DNA of 6,632 bases from contig CAJMOL010000087.1 in the NCBI GenBank assembly GCA_905215095.1, forward strand, positions 1 through 6,632. The letters run 5' to 3'. This document shows positions 1-6,454 of the stretch, in pieces. Source of the stretch: an uncultured bacterium. GTDB lineage: Bacteria > Actinomycetota > Coriobacteriia > Coriobacteriales > Coriobacteriaceae. The number at the start of each line of letters is the position of its first letter. The first letter of the stretch is position 1. Position numbers and translations under genes: made by a program. Below the pieces are notes generated by a model. That model saw nothing but the letters and a program-made list of their open reading frames with translations, had not been told where the DNA came from and ran no database searches.

Positions 1-869
1 GCGCCGGCTGCACGGGTCGGATCCATATATGCAGCTTCACGCTGCATCTCTTTGATCATCTGCTCGTCTTCTTGCGAGGCGGCGATGGAGTTGACGCCAA
101 AGCTCACGATCTCGACGCCGCGCAGGTCGCGCCAGTCGGCCGAGAGGACCTCGTTGAGCGCGCGGGCGAGCTCGGTGGTGTGGCCGGGGATGGCGCTGTA
201 GCGGATGCCCATCTCCGAGATCTTGGCAAAGGCGGGCTGCAGGGCGGTGAGCAGCTCGGACTTAAGCTGGCTGTCGATCTTGTCGCGCGTGTAGCTATCG
301 GTCACGTTGCCGCACACGTTGGTGTAGAACAGCAGCGGGTTGGTGATGCGGTACGAATACTCGCCGTTGCAGCGAACGGAGATGTCGACATCCAGGCCAA
401 TGTTGTTATCGACCACGCGGAAGGGCACGGGCGAGGCGGTGCCGTACTTGTTGCCGATGATCTCCTTGGTGTTGATAAAGTAGACGCGCTGGTCTTTGCC
501 CGCGTCGCCGCCAAAGGTAAAGCGGCTGCCGATATTGGCGAACGTCTCCTTGATGGAGTCGCCCAGGTTGCCGCTAAAGACGCTCGGCTCGCTGCCGGTG
601 TCAAAGACGAACTCACCGGGCTCCAGCGCGACTTCGATGATCTTGCCGTTTTGCACCACGAGCATGCCCTGGCCGTCGTTGACGGCGATGACGGAGCCGT
701 TGGAGATGACGTTGTCCTCGCCGCGCGTGTTGGAGCTGCGGCCGCCGGTGCGCTTGCTGCCCTTGCAGGCTAAGACGTCGGCGGGCATCGATTCGCAATA
801 GATAAATTCTTTCCACTGGTCGGCCATGACGCCGCCGGCAGCTCCCAATCCAGCTCTCAAGAGTCCCAT
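1..869 (-). CDS. SPFH-domain protein, YdjI-like (C-terminus cut by window edge)
   Basis: This frame is open from an ATG at 869 to the left edge and gives 289 residues without a stop. The N-terminus has a glycine/alanine-rich stretch (residues 7-13) followed by QWKEFIYCESMP (18-29), a hallmark of the YdjI-type SPFH family (often labelled 'virion core protein'). Further family motifs follow: EDNVISNGS, EPSVFSGNLGDSIKE, RFTFGGDAGKDQRVYFINTKEI and GNKYGTASPVPFRV. The start is supported by AGAAAGGAAG just upstream. In Bacillus subtilis YdjI is a membrane-associated SPFH protein that helps place PspA at the membrane; SPFH proteins generally form oligomeric scaffolds on membranes. Here it is the last visible gene of a minus-strand operon, 48 bases after the membrane-anchored zinc-ribbon gene. 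The missing C-terminus may carry a zinc ribbon, as in some relatives, but that cannot be seen. The family call is firm; the stress role is inferred. Confidence 0.93.
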   Translation of the reverse strand, partial: MGLLRAGLGAAGGVMADQWKEFIYCESMPADVLACKGSKRTGGRSSNTRGEDNVISNGSVIAVNDGQGMLVVQNGKIIEVALEPGEFVFDTGSEPSVFSGNLGDSIKETFANIGSRFTFGGDAGKDQRVYFINTKEIIGNKYGTASPVPFRVVDNNIGLDVDISVRCNGEYSYRITNPLLFYTNVCGNVTDSYTRDKIDSQLKSELLTALQPAFAKISEMGIRYSAIPGHTTELARALNEVLSADWRDLRGVEIVSFGVNSIAASQEDEQMIKEMQREAAYMDPTRAAG

Positions 870-917
870 GGTGATCTTCCTTTCTCGTCAAAGGCCGGGT
901 GGTATTGGTCAGAATGG

Positions 918-2240
918 CTAATCGTCCTTGTTGTCCTTCATGACAACGGTGGTCTCGGTGTGGCTGAAGGTGTCGTGCTTCTCGGTCAGGTCGAGGTCTC
1001 CGCAGTAGTAATCGGCGTGGGTGGCCTCGTTGGCTGTCTTGAGCTGGCCCACCAGCAGCATGTCTGCGATGATTACGATGATCAGCGGCGCGACGATGTT
1101 GATGAGGATGCCCTCGATATCAAAGGTGAGGTAATTCGGATCGAAGGCGTTCTCGCCCATAAAGAGAATCTGGGAGAGGACAAACCCGATCACAAAGAAC
1201 AGCACCGAGGCGATAGCGAGCTTGGGCTTGGAGCAGGGAAGCTCGCCGACCATGCGGCCGGTCTGGCCGTTCATGGCAAACAGATAACTCTTGCCGTTCC
1301 ACGAGGTGGAAAGCATCCACACGGGAAACAGGGCGTAGTCGCTGTCTTCCCAGGTGTAGTCGAGCTGCTTGCTTTCGACTGTGGCGTCGTCATACTCGTC
1401 GACGACGGTCTCGCGCAGGGCCGAGATCGTGCTTTCTTCCATACGGCGCTCGGCGCGCGCCTTGCAGGTCTCGCAGTCCTCGTCGTAACGGTTGGCGATG
1501 TAGCCGGGCATATATGCGACCGAGAACGGACGCAGTGCGTCGTAGTCAAACGGCTCGATGGCGTCCATGTGGCCGTCGGGCATCTTGGATGATCCGTCGA
1601 CGGGTACGCGCTTAAACGAGATATTGCCCTTGCGATAGGCATCGTAGTGGTCGGTGGTCGTGACGGTGCGGTCGGATTCCTCGGTCACGGTCTCGTTGGT
1701 CGCGTCAAAGTACACTTCGCCATCCACGCGGGCGCCGTAGAGCCAAAACGGCACGTAGACACCTTGGACCTCGTCGATGTGGTTGCCGGTGACAAAGCTC
1801 TTGGGCAGCAAGATCTTGCCCTTGTAGTGCTCCTTGAGTGCGGCCGTGACGTCGTCGCGCCCGAGCTTAAACGGAATCACCAGGTCGGGCGAGAAGTCGC
1901 CCGAAAGCTGACCGGGCGCTACGGCGGAGTTGCCGCAGTACGGGCAGGTGGTGACGGCGACGGTGCCGTCGGACACGAGCTCGGCGCCGCACGACGAGCA
2001 GATGTAGCCGGCGTTTTGATCCAGCTCCTGCACGGCATCGTCGACAGCAGGCTTGGGGACCGCGGCTGCGGCATCGGCTTTGGCATCGGCCTTGTCCTGG
2101 CGCTCGCGATAGAGGGCCTCGACTTCTTCGACTTCAAAACGCGAATCGCAGTAGTCGCAGACGAGCTTTTGCTCGGCACTGGCAAAGTGAAGGGGGCCGC
2201 CACATGCGGGGCACTGATAGTTGACACTCTCGAAGGCCAT
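918..2240 (-). CDS. TFIIB-type zinc-ribbon membrane protein (YdjG-like)
   Basis: This 440-residue protein starts with a zinc ribbon (C10, C13, C28, C31). An Ala/Lys/Asp-rich linker (about 48-65) leads to a second ribbon (C81, C84, C99, C102). The middle domain contains VQGVYVPFWLYGA (158-170), typical of the TFIIB-type zinc-ribbon/'replisome organizer' family, and PGYIANRYDEDCETC (245-259) with an additional CxxC pair (C256, C259). Two hydrophobic segments at about 341-361 and 377-399 are probable membrane helices, followed by a polar tail of about 40 residues. The likely topology puts the large N-terminal region in the cytoplasm. Bacillus YdjG, a partner in the PspA-YdjGHI membrane-stress set, has a similar plan of ribbon plus membrane helices. 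AAAGGA precedes the ATG, and the gene starts 24 bases after the DUF4428 gene, so the two are probably co-transcribed. Despite the name, nothing here indicates a transcription factor. Exact function is unknown. Confidence 0.9.
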   Translation of the reverse strand: MAFESVNYQCPACGGPLHFASAEQKLVCDYCDSRFEVEEVEALYRERQDKADAKADAAAAVPKPAVDDAVQELDQNAGYICSSCGAELVSDGTVAVTTCPYCGNSAVAPGQLSGDFSPDLVIPFKLGRDDVTAALKEHYKGKILLPKSFVTGNHIDEVQGVYVPFWLYGARVDGEVYFDATNETVTEESDRTVTTTDHYDAYRKGNISFKRVPVDGSSKMPDGHMDAIEPFDYDALRPFSVAYMPGYIANRYDEDCETCKARAERRMEESTISALRETVVDEYDDATVESKQLDYTWEDSDYALFPVWMLSTSWNGKSYLFAMNGQTGRMVGELPCSKPKLAIASVLFFVIGFVLSQILFMGENAFDPNYLTFDIEGILINIVAPLIIVIIADMLLVGQLKTANEATHADYYCGDLDLTEKHDTFSHTETTVVMKDNKDD

Positions 2241-2264
2241 GATCGGTCCTTTCCGTGCCGGAGA

Positions 2265-3002
2265 CTATGCGCCGATGGCGCCGCCGCAGTATTCGCAGCG
2301 CCCGCTGGCATCGGGAATGGTGGTGGCTCCGCAGAAGGGGCAGGTCACCGCGGTCTTGGGGGCCTTGGCGGCCACGACGCTGTCGCGCGTCTCCTGGCGC
2401 AGCTGCACCAGCGCATCGCGGACCTCGGTTGCCTGGCGCTTGGCCTCGCGGTATTCGATGGAACCGCGCTGGTCGATGGTGGAGTCGTTCACGCGCAGAT
2501 TGATCTCGGTAAAGTACGGCGTGTTGACGTGGATGGTCAGGTTAAAGTCGTAATCCAGGTCGTAGCGCGGCGGGTTATAGCTCTCGCGTTCGCCGTCTTT
2601 GGTCTCGCGATAGATCTCGGTGCGATGCTCGTCAATATCCATATCGCAGCCGAGTACCTGCGAGAACTCGATGATGTCGGGGTTGGCGTCGCGCCAGCGG
2701 CTCTGCGAGGTAACGATCAGCAGGCCCGTGTCTTCGTCGAGCATGATGTTGGTGCGCCCGGCAGAGAGCGTGCGCGTGGGGTTGAACGAGGCCAGGCGCT
2801 CGGCATTGGCCTCGCGGTAGGCGAGTTGCTCGCGGATATCGTCCGCGGTGCTGGAGCGATAGCCGTGGAAGTAGGGGGAGAGCTTGCCGGCGCACTCTTT
2901 GCACAGGTAGCCTTCGTTGATCTTGGTCTTTCCCAAAAGTCCCAGCTCGGTACCGCAAATCGCGCACTCTTTCTTCTCGAACATCTTGTCAAAGAAGCCC
3001 AT
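2265..3002 (-). CDS. DUF4428-type double zinc-ribbon protein
   Basis: This 245-residue protein carries an N-terminal treble-clef/zinc-ribbon of the DUF4428 type with C13, C16, C34 and C37, inside the family-typical context CAICGTELGLLGKTKI and GYLCKECAGKLSPYF. A second ribbon sits at the extreme C-terminus (C221, C224, C236, C239). The middle (about 80-180) is rich in beta-type patterns, including TGLLIVTSQSRW and NLTIHVNTPYF, and may be a PH-like fold; that is inferred from the pattern only. A predicted charged helix (about 185-212) leads to the C-terminal ribbon. No signal peptide or membrane helix is visible, so it is probably cytoplasmic. GGGAGG lies six bases before the ATG. It is the first gene of the operon with the zinc-ribbon membrane protein and the SPFH protein, and probably acts with them at the membrane. 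No biochemical role can be assigned. I found no convincing promoter in front of it. Confidence 0.88.
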   Translation of the reverse strand: MGFFDKMFEKKECAICGTELGLLGKTKINEGYLCKECAGKLSPYFHGYRSSTADDIREQLAYREANAERLASFNPTRTLSAGRTNIMLDEDTGLLIVTSQSRWRDANPDIIEFSQVLGCDMDIDEHRTEIYRETKDGERESYNPPRYDLDYDFNLTIHVNTPYFTEINLRVNDSTIDQRGSIEYREAKRQATEVRDALVQLRQETRDSVVAAKAPKTAVTCPFCGATTIPDASGRCEYCGGAIGA

Positions 3003-3119
3003 GGCTGCCTCCCATCAACAGGTAGCGTGTGTCACTTTTGATGATGGGCGAGCGTGCGATCTTTCACGATACCCAGACGGCTCAAGGAGTCTCCACAACT
3101 GGGACACATGGCCCATTTT

Positions 3120-3156
3120 TGACTAGTCGCTGGGGACGTTCTTAAACGGCTAGTCA
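3120..3156. repeat. Hairpin 1 of the REP-like element
   Basis: Arms 3120-3129 and 3147-3156 pair over 10 positions with one G-T wobble (3127 with 3149). The loop, 3130-3146, contains TGGGGACG and CTTAAA. No T-run follows on either strand, so it does not read as a terminator. Confidence 0.65.
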
Positions 3157-3172
3157 CTGGGGCCACTCTTCC

Positions 3173-3205
3173 GCCACTCATTGGGGACGCACTTAAATGA
3201 GTGGC
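3173..3205. repeat. Hairpin 2 of the REP-like element
   Basis: Arms 3173-3182 and 3196-3205 pair perfectly over 10 bases (GCCACTCATT with AATGAGTGGC). The enclosed GGGGACG and CTTA match the loop of hairpin 1, while the arm sequences differ from hairpin 1. Confidence 0.7.
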
Positions 3206-3320
3206 AGTTGGGGACACTCCTTGCCGAACGTGGGCACCGCATGTTATTGGATGTTTGATCAACGCTTTCTTAAAAATGTTCAATAGAGGTAAATTCTGAT
3301 TGAGATTATGCTGGAATATA

Positions 3321-3336
3321 TCAAATTACAATTTGA
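3321..3336. promoter_or_regulatory. Operator-like palindrome in the ATPase leader
   Basis: TCAAATT at 3321-3327 and AATTTGA at 3330-3336 form a perfect 7-base dyad with a two-base centre. It contains TACAAT (3327-3332), a fair match to a -10 box, 47 bases before the ATPase start codon. No good -35 hexamer lies at the usual spacing; TTGAGA at 3300-3305 is too far upstream. A repressor bound here would overlap the polymerase site, so local control is plausible. The dyad is seen; the promoter and operator roles are weak inference in an AT-rich stretch. Confidence 0.3.
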
Positions 3337-3366
3337 ATTTTGCAGTTATCCCAGTTAAAATGGGCA

Positions 3367-3374
3367 AAAGGAGG
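3367..3374 (+). promoter_or_regulatory. Strong ribosome binding site of the ATPase gene
   Basis: AAAGGAGG is a near-consensus Shine-Dalgarno site five bases before the ATG at 3380. It fixes that ATG as the start and argues against the overlapping frame that begins at 3300. Confidence 0.8.
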
Positions 3375-3379
3375 CAAGC

Positions 3380-4720
3380 ATGCTCAAGCGTAAAATTATC
3401 GAGAAAATTGAAAACTGGAAACAGACTAAAACCGGGCAGGGACTGCTTATTACCGGTGCTCGACAGGTTGGCAAAACAAGCGCTGTCGAGCAGTTTGCCC
3501 GTGACAACTACAGAAGCTTCCTGAAAATTGACTTCGTGGAGAGACCTGACGCGGTCGAGCTCATAGGGGAGGCAAAGAGCCTCGATGACCTCATTGTGAG
3601 AATCACCGCACTGTCTTCATCGCCTATTGCTTCGGATGCGAAGACGCTTCTGTTTTTTGATGAGGTGCAGCGTTGCGGAGACGCCATCACCTGGATGCGT
3701 TACCTTGCACAAGACAATCGCTTCGATGTTATCTACTCCGGTTCCATGCTCGGGGTCGAGGCGTATCATTATCGGTCGTTGCCAGTGGGTACTATCGATA
3801 TCCTTGAGATGTTTCCCATGGATTTCGAAGAATTCTCCTGGGCCCTGGGAGTCGATAAATCATTGTGGGATATCGTTCGAGCCTGTTACCGCAAACGGGA
3901 ACAGGTGCCCCCATTTATTCACAAACGGCTGGTCGAGACGTATTACCGGTATGTTCTTGTGGGCGGCATGCCTGAGGCTGTTCAGCTGTTCGTCTCGACT
4001 CATGATACGCAGGCGATGCGCGCTCGCCAGCAGGGCATCCTCGAGGCATATCGTGCGGATATCGTACGGTACGCCGAAACCCCTGCGCATGCTCAGCGGA
4101 TCAGGACGATCTACGATGCCATGCCCGCGCAGCTTAATAAAGAGAACAAGCGCTTTCTCGTTACCGGGATAGACAAGCGGAAGCGTTTTTTGGATCTGCA
4201 ACCCGATTTTGACTGGCTTGTTAATGCGGGCGTTGCGATTCCGGTTAAGAGGGCGAGCGAGCCGATGTTTCCCTTGGGTCTTTCGCGGGAAGACAGCTTT
4301 TTCAAGTTTTATCTGAGCGATGTTGGTCTACTGTTTTCTACTTTTTCTCCCGCCGATGTTGAGGCCATTGTTGCGCAGCGGGATTCGGTCAACTTCGGGC
4401 AGGCTTTTGAGAATGCAGTAGCCCAGGAGCTGCGCGCATGCGGCTATTCTTCGTTGTTCTACTTTAACGCGGCGAAGGTTGGAGAAGTCGATTTTTTAAT
4501 CGAGGATAAGCGGAGTCCCATCGTGTTGCCTGTCGAGGTCAAATCGGGTAGATACAGCACGAAGCACGCTGCCCTTGACCGCCTGATGAGCGTTGAAAAC
4601 TATGGATTGACTCAGGCGGTCGTGCTTCACCGGGATAACGTGGTGGATGAAAAGACGATATTGTATCTGCCCTTATATATGGCGGCCCTGTTAAAAGAAA
4701 TGCCACAGATGAAGGGTTGA
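3380..4720 (+). CDS. AAA+ ATPase with DUF4143 domain (AAA_14 family)
   Basis: This 446-residue protein looks full length for the AAA_14/DUF4143 family. The Walker A motif is GARQVGKT (26-33), Walker B is LLFFDE (90-95), and the sensor-1-like segment is YSGSMLG (119-125). The family signature FPMDFEEF follows at 145-152, then VGGMPEAV (194-201) and YRADIVRY (224-231). The C-terminal DUF4143 part carries FEN (E344), GEVDF (D371) and EVKSG (E386, K388), the arrangement of a PD-(D/E)xK nuclease-like fold. These proteins are widespread in gut and archaeal genomes, often as several diverged copies; ATP binding is near certain but the cellular role is unknown. It is a single gene with its own leader and a downstream hairpin terminator, diverging from the zinc-ribbon/SPFH operon. 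Its codons and leader look more AT-rich than those of its neighbours, which suggests acquisition by transfer. No membrane helix or signal peptide is visible. Confidence 0.94.
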   Translation: MLKRKIIEKIENWKQTKTGQGLLITGARQVGKTSAVEQFARDNYRSFLKIDFVERPDAVELIGEAKSLDDLIVRITALSSSPIASDAKTLLFFDEVQRCGDAITWMRYLAQDNRFDVIYSGSMLGVEAYHYRSLPVGTIDILEMFPMDFEEFSWALGVDKSLWDIVRACYRKREQVPPFIHKRLVETYYRYVLVGGMPEAVQLFVSTHDTQAMRARQQGILEAYRADIVRYAETPAHAQRIRTIYDAMPAQLNKENKRFLVTGIDKRKRFLDLQPDFDWLVNAGVAIPVKRASEPMFPLGLSREDSFFKFYLSDVGLLFSTFSPADVEAIVAQRDSVNFGQAFENAVAQELRACGYSSLFYFNAAKVGEVDFLIEDKRSPIVLPVEVKSGRYSTKHAALDRLMSVENYGLTQAVVLHRDNVVDEKTILYLPLYMAALLKEMPQMKG

Positions 4721-4784
4721 GAGTTTAAGACACGCGATGCGGCTGTGGAAAATTCGGCATTGTGAGATGGAATACTGACCTCGC

Positions 4785-4798
4785 GAGAATCCATTCTC
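4785..4798. repeat. Short perfect dyad downstream of the ATPase gene
   Basis: GAGAAT and ATTCTC are perfect inverted arms with a two-base centre. The loop is too small for a good RNA hairpin, so if functional it would be a protein site. It lies between convergent genes where no promoter is expected, so it may be chance. Confidence 0.25.
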
Positions 4799-4826
4799 CT
4801 CCAAGGGTAGGCTTGCTAAGACAGCC

Positions 4827-4868
4827 AAGGCCACCGCAAAACCGCCAGGTACTTTTGCGGTGGCCTTT
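4827..4868 (+). terminator. Intrinsic terminator after the ATPase gene, possibly bidirectional
   Basis: A perfect 15-base stem pairs 4827-4841 (AAGGCCACCGCAAAA) with 4853-4867, with an 11-base loop. On the plus strand the stem ends in a short T-run (CCTTTCT), fitting termination of the ATPase transcript about 110 bases after its stop. On the minus strand the stem ends in TTGG, so termination of the convergent transcript would be weaker, though the stem is strong both ways. Its position between convergent genes fits this role. Confidence 0.8.
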
Positions 4869-4887
4869 CTGGTTGGCGCCGCTTGCC

Positions 4888-4899
4888 GGCCACCGCAAA
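4888..4899. repeat. Third copy of the terminator stem arm
   Basis: GGCCACCGCAAA here is an exact 12-base direct repeat of 4829-4840. It can therefore pair with 4854-4865, competing with the terminator stem. It could be the remnant of a duplicated terminator or a second hairpin serving the minus-strand transcript. Confidence 0.55.
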
Positions 4900-4922
4900 T
4901 GTGCTTGGTGCGATCGTGGTGG

Positions 4923-6434
4923 TTACGCCACGGTCACGGCAACCTGAGCGTAGCGGCTGCAGGGGCGCTCGGCGCGTGTCTGCACGGTAAGGGTGAGCAC
5001 AAAGCGGTCGCCGGGCTGCGCGTCGGCGGGCACGATAAAAGCGGTGCTCACCGTGCATTCTTGCCATAGCGAAAGATCCTGCGTGCCTGCATAGCTCGAC
5101 GGGTCCTCGGCGACATCCCAATGTGCATCAAAGCCTCTGCCGTCGGGGTCGACGATGGCCGCTGCAAGGACGACACGCTCACCGGCTGCGGCGCTGCGGT
5201 CGGCCGTGACCTCGGCAACATGTGCCGGATGCGAACACGCTGCCGGATCATGGGCGCACCATTGCGCGCGGGCGGCAAAGTCTTCCTGATAGGCGCGCAG
5301 GTAGGGATTGGGGTTGCCGTCTATGGGTGTGCCGATGGCGGCAAAACCGGCGGGTGCGTCCGAGTCGGGGTGACCGTCGAGGAACATGCGGCCGAGCAGC
5401 GTGTCGAAGCTGCGGTCATCGATACCGCGCAGGCCAAACGGCAGTAGTGGAATGTAGGTCATGCTGTCGCCTTCGGCCATAAAGTCGCCGCGCTCAAACT
5501 GCATCGCGGGCATGCCTTCTAGACCCCAATCCAGACGGGCATGCTTGCCAAACTGAAAGCGCTCGGGCTCGTTTTCGTAGACCTTGCCATCGCCATAGAG
5601 CATATAGCGCGCCATGAGGGAGCCGTTGCCCTGCGTGAGATTCTGCTCGGGCCAAGGAGCCTGAAACAGCGGCAGCGAATCGGGCTGCGCCATCTTGGCG
5701 TCGACATAGCCGCCATACATATAGGGCACACGCCAAAAGACGAGCTCGGGAAAGAGCTCGCGTCCATGGTCGAGCCATGAGTTGTCCTGCCCTATGCCAT
5801 CGGCAACGCCCATCACGCGCACCTTCCGATAGACCCGCTGCTGCACGGCGGGCCATTCGGGCGTGGCGCGATAACGCTCGGCAATGCTCATGAGGGCGCG
5901 AACAATGGTGTTCATGCCACCCCAGCTGAGCAGCCATAATGTACGCGGATCATCATCCAAAATCGCCTGCGCAATTACGCGAGACCCCTCAGTTTCCTCA
6001 GTCACATCACCCTCAAAGGCAACATTTCCCACAAAGGTGCGCTCGATCATCTGGGCAGGCGTGGGATACGGCGGCTCACCGGCAGCGTCCGCATTCGCCT
6101 GCAGCTGCGGCCAAGCCTGGACATATTCATTACTCCAGAGACTCTCAATCCAATGCTCGGGAAACGGTCGATACTCACGAAGCTCCCCGGCCAGCGGATC
6201 GGGCTCATGAGGCACAACAGCCCACTCGTAAGAGCGACGCCCCTTAGTCCGCCAATGCGAATTCACCTCGCCGAGCGTATGGACGCCATCGCCAAGAAAG
6301 TGATACTGCGAAGCCGTATACACCACAGCCTGAACATCAAGCACATTAAGATACAGAGCCAAATGAACGAGTGAGTTCATATCGTCGACTTCCATATCAG
6401 TAGTAACAATCACCCGAGTTAACTCTTGGGACAT
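4923..6434 (-). CDS. Sde182-like (DUF1593) nucleoside hydrolase-like protein
   Basis: This 503-residue protein has two domains. The N-terminal part (about 5-330) matches the nucleoside hydrolase-like domain of the cellulose-binding protein Sde182 family: RVIVTTDMEVDDMNS (7-21) supplies the acidic cluster D13, E15, D17, D18 that aligns with the metal-binding loop of nucleoside hydrolases. LWLLSWGGMNT (166-176) and DGIGQDNSW (212-220) are further family marks. The C-terminal part (about 405-503) is beta-rich and Ig-like, as in the Sde182 C-terminal domain, after a RAQWCAHDPAACSHP segment. Hydrolysis of a nucleoside or a glycan-like substrate is possible, but no substrate is established from sequence. 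There is no signal peptide, so it appears cytoplasmic. An upstream TTG at 6458 is in frame, but the ATG at 6434 is preferred because GGAG sits eight bases before it. It converges with the ATPase gene and is the most GC-rich-looking gene on the right side. Confidence 0.88.
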   Translation of the reverse strand: MSQELTRVIVTTDMEVDDMNSLVHLALYLNVLDVQAVVYTASQYHFLGDGVHTLGEVNSHWRTKGRRSYEWAVVPHEPDPLAGELREYRPFPEHWIESLWSNEYVQAWPQLQANADAAGEPPYPTPAQMIERTFVGNVAFEGDVTEETEGSRVIAQAILDDDPRTLWLLSWGGMNTIVRALMSIAERYRATPEWPAVQQRVYRKVRVMGVADGIGQDNSWLDHGRELFPELVFWRVPYMYGGYVDAKMAQPDSLPLFQAPWPEQNLTQGNGSLMARYMLYGDGKVYENEPERFQFGKHARLDWGLEGMPAMQFERGDFMAEGDSMTYIPLLPFGLRGIDDRSFDTLLGRMFLDGHPDSDAPAGFAAIGTPIDGNPNPYLRAYQEDFAARAQWCAHDPAACSHPAHVAEVTADRSAAAGERVVLAAAIVDPDGRGFDAHWDVAEDPSSYAGTQDLSLWQECTVSTAFIVPADAQPGDRFVLTLTVQTRAERPCSRYAQVAVTVA

Positions 6435-6442
6435 AGGAACAG

Positions 6443-6446
6443 CTCC
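6443..6446 (-). promoter_or_regulatory. Ribosome binding site that sets the Sde182-like start
   Basis: On the minus strand TTGGAG is followed by eight bases and then the ATG at 6434. If translation began at the TTG at 6458, this site would lie within the coding sequence and no purine-rich site would precede the TTG. Confidence 0.6.
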
Positions 6447-6454
6447 AATCAAAA

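Larger units (their letters stand above)
3083..3223. repeat. REP/BIME-like element with terminal inverted repeats
   Basis: The ends 3083-3105 and 3201-3223 are imperfect inverted repeats matching at 19 of 23 positions. Two tandem units start at 3121 and 3172 (period 51). Each has the order stem arm, TGGGGACG, two variable bases, CTTAAA, stem arm, TGGGG(A/C)CACTC. The layout resembles bacterial REP doublets mobilised by RAYT-type tyrosine transposases, whose repeats often combine a short G-rich motif with a palindrome. No transposase is encoded in the window, so this would be a non-autonomous copy. It lies between two divergent transcription units and 81 bases from the start codon of the minus-strand operon. 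The repeats are seen directly; the REP assignment is inferred. Confidence 0.6.

Noticed and set aside
72..3041. Long plus-strand frames at 72-773, 960-1592 and 1647-3041
   Set aside because: They lie antisense to genes with clear family motifs, give low-complexity Val/Ala/Gly/Asp-rich proteins, and lack ribosome sites. They reflect GC-rich third codon positions.
3100..3120. Terminator-like TGGG...CCCA followed by five T
   Set aside because: The stem is only four base pairs and there is no plus-strand gene upstream to terminate.
3121..3222. CRISPR-like repeat pair
   Set aside because: There are only two units, with no unique spacers between identical repeats and no cas genes; a REP-like structure fits better.
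3032..3283. Minus-strand 83-residue frame over the repeat element
   Set aside because: It is built almost wholly from the hairpin repeats and has no recognisable protein pattern or ribosome site.
3300..3524. Plus-strand 74-residue frame beginning before the ATPase gene
   Set aside because: It overlaps the ATPase gene in another frame, while the strong ribosome site at 3367-3374 serves the ATG at 3380.
4781..4803. tRNA-end-like string (GAGAATCCATTCTCCTCCA), possible attachment site
   Set aside because: The T-loop consensus TTC is missing and no acceptor or anticodon arm can be built upstream. No integrase or matching direct repeat is present.
4762..4947. Plus-strand 61-residue frame between the convergent genes
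   Set aside because: It runs through the terminator hairpin, has no ribosome site and gives a Trp/Arg/Pro-rich composition typical of chance frames.
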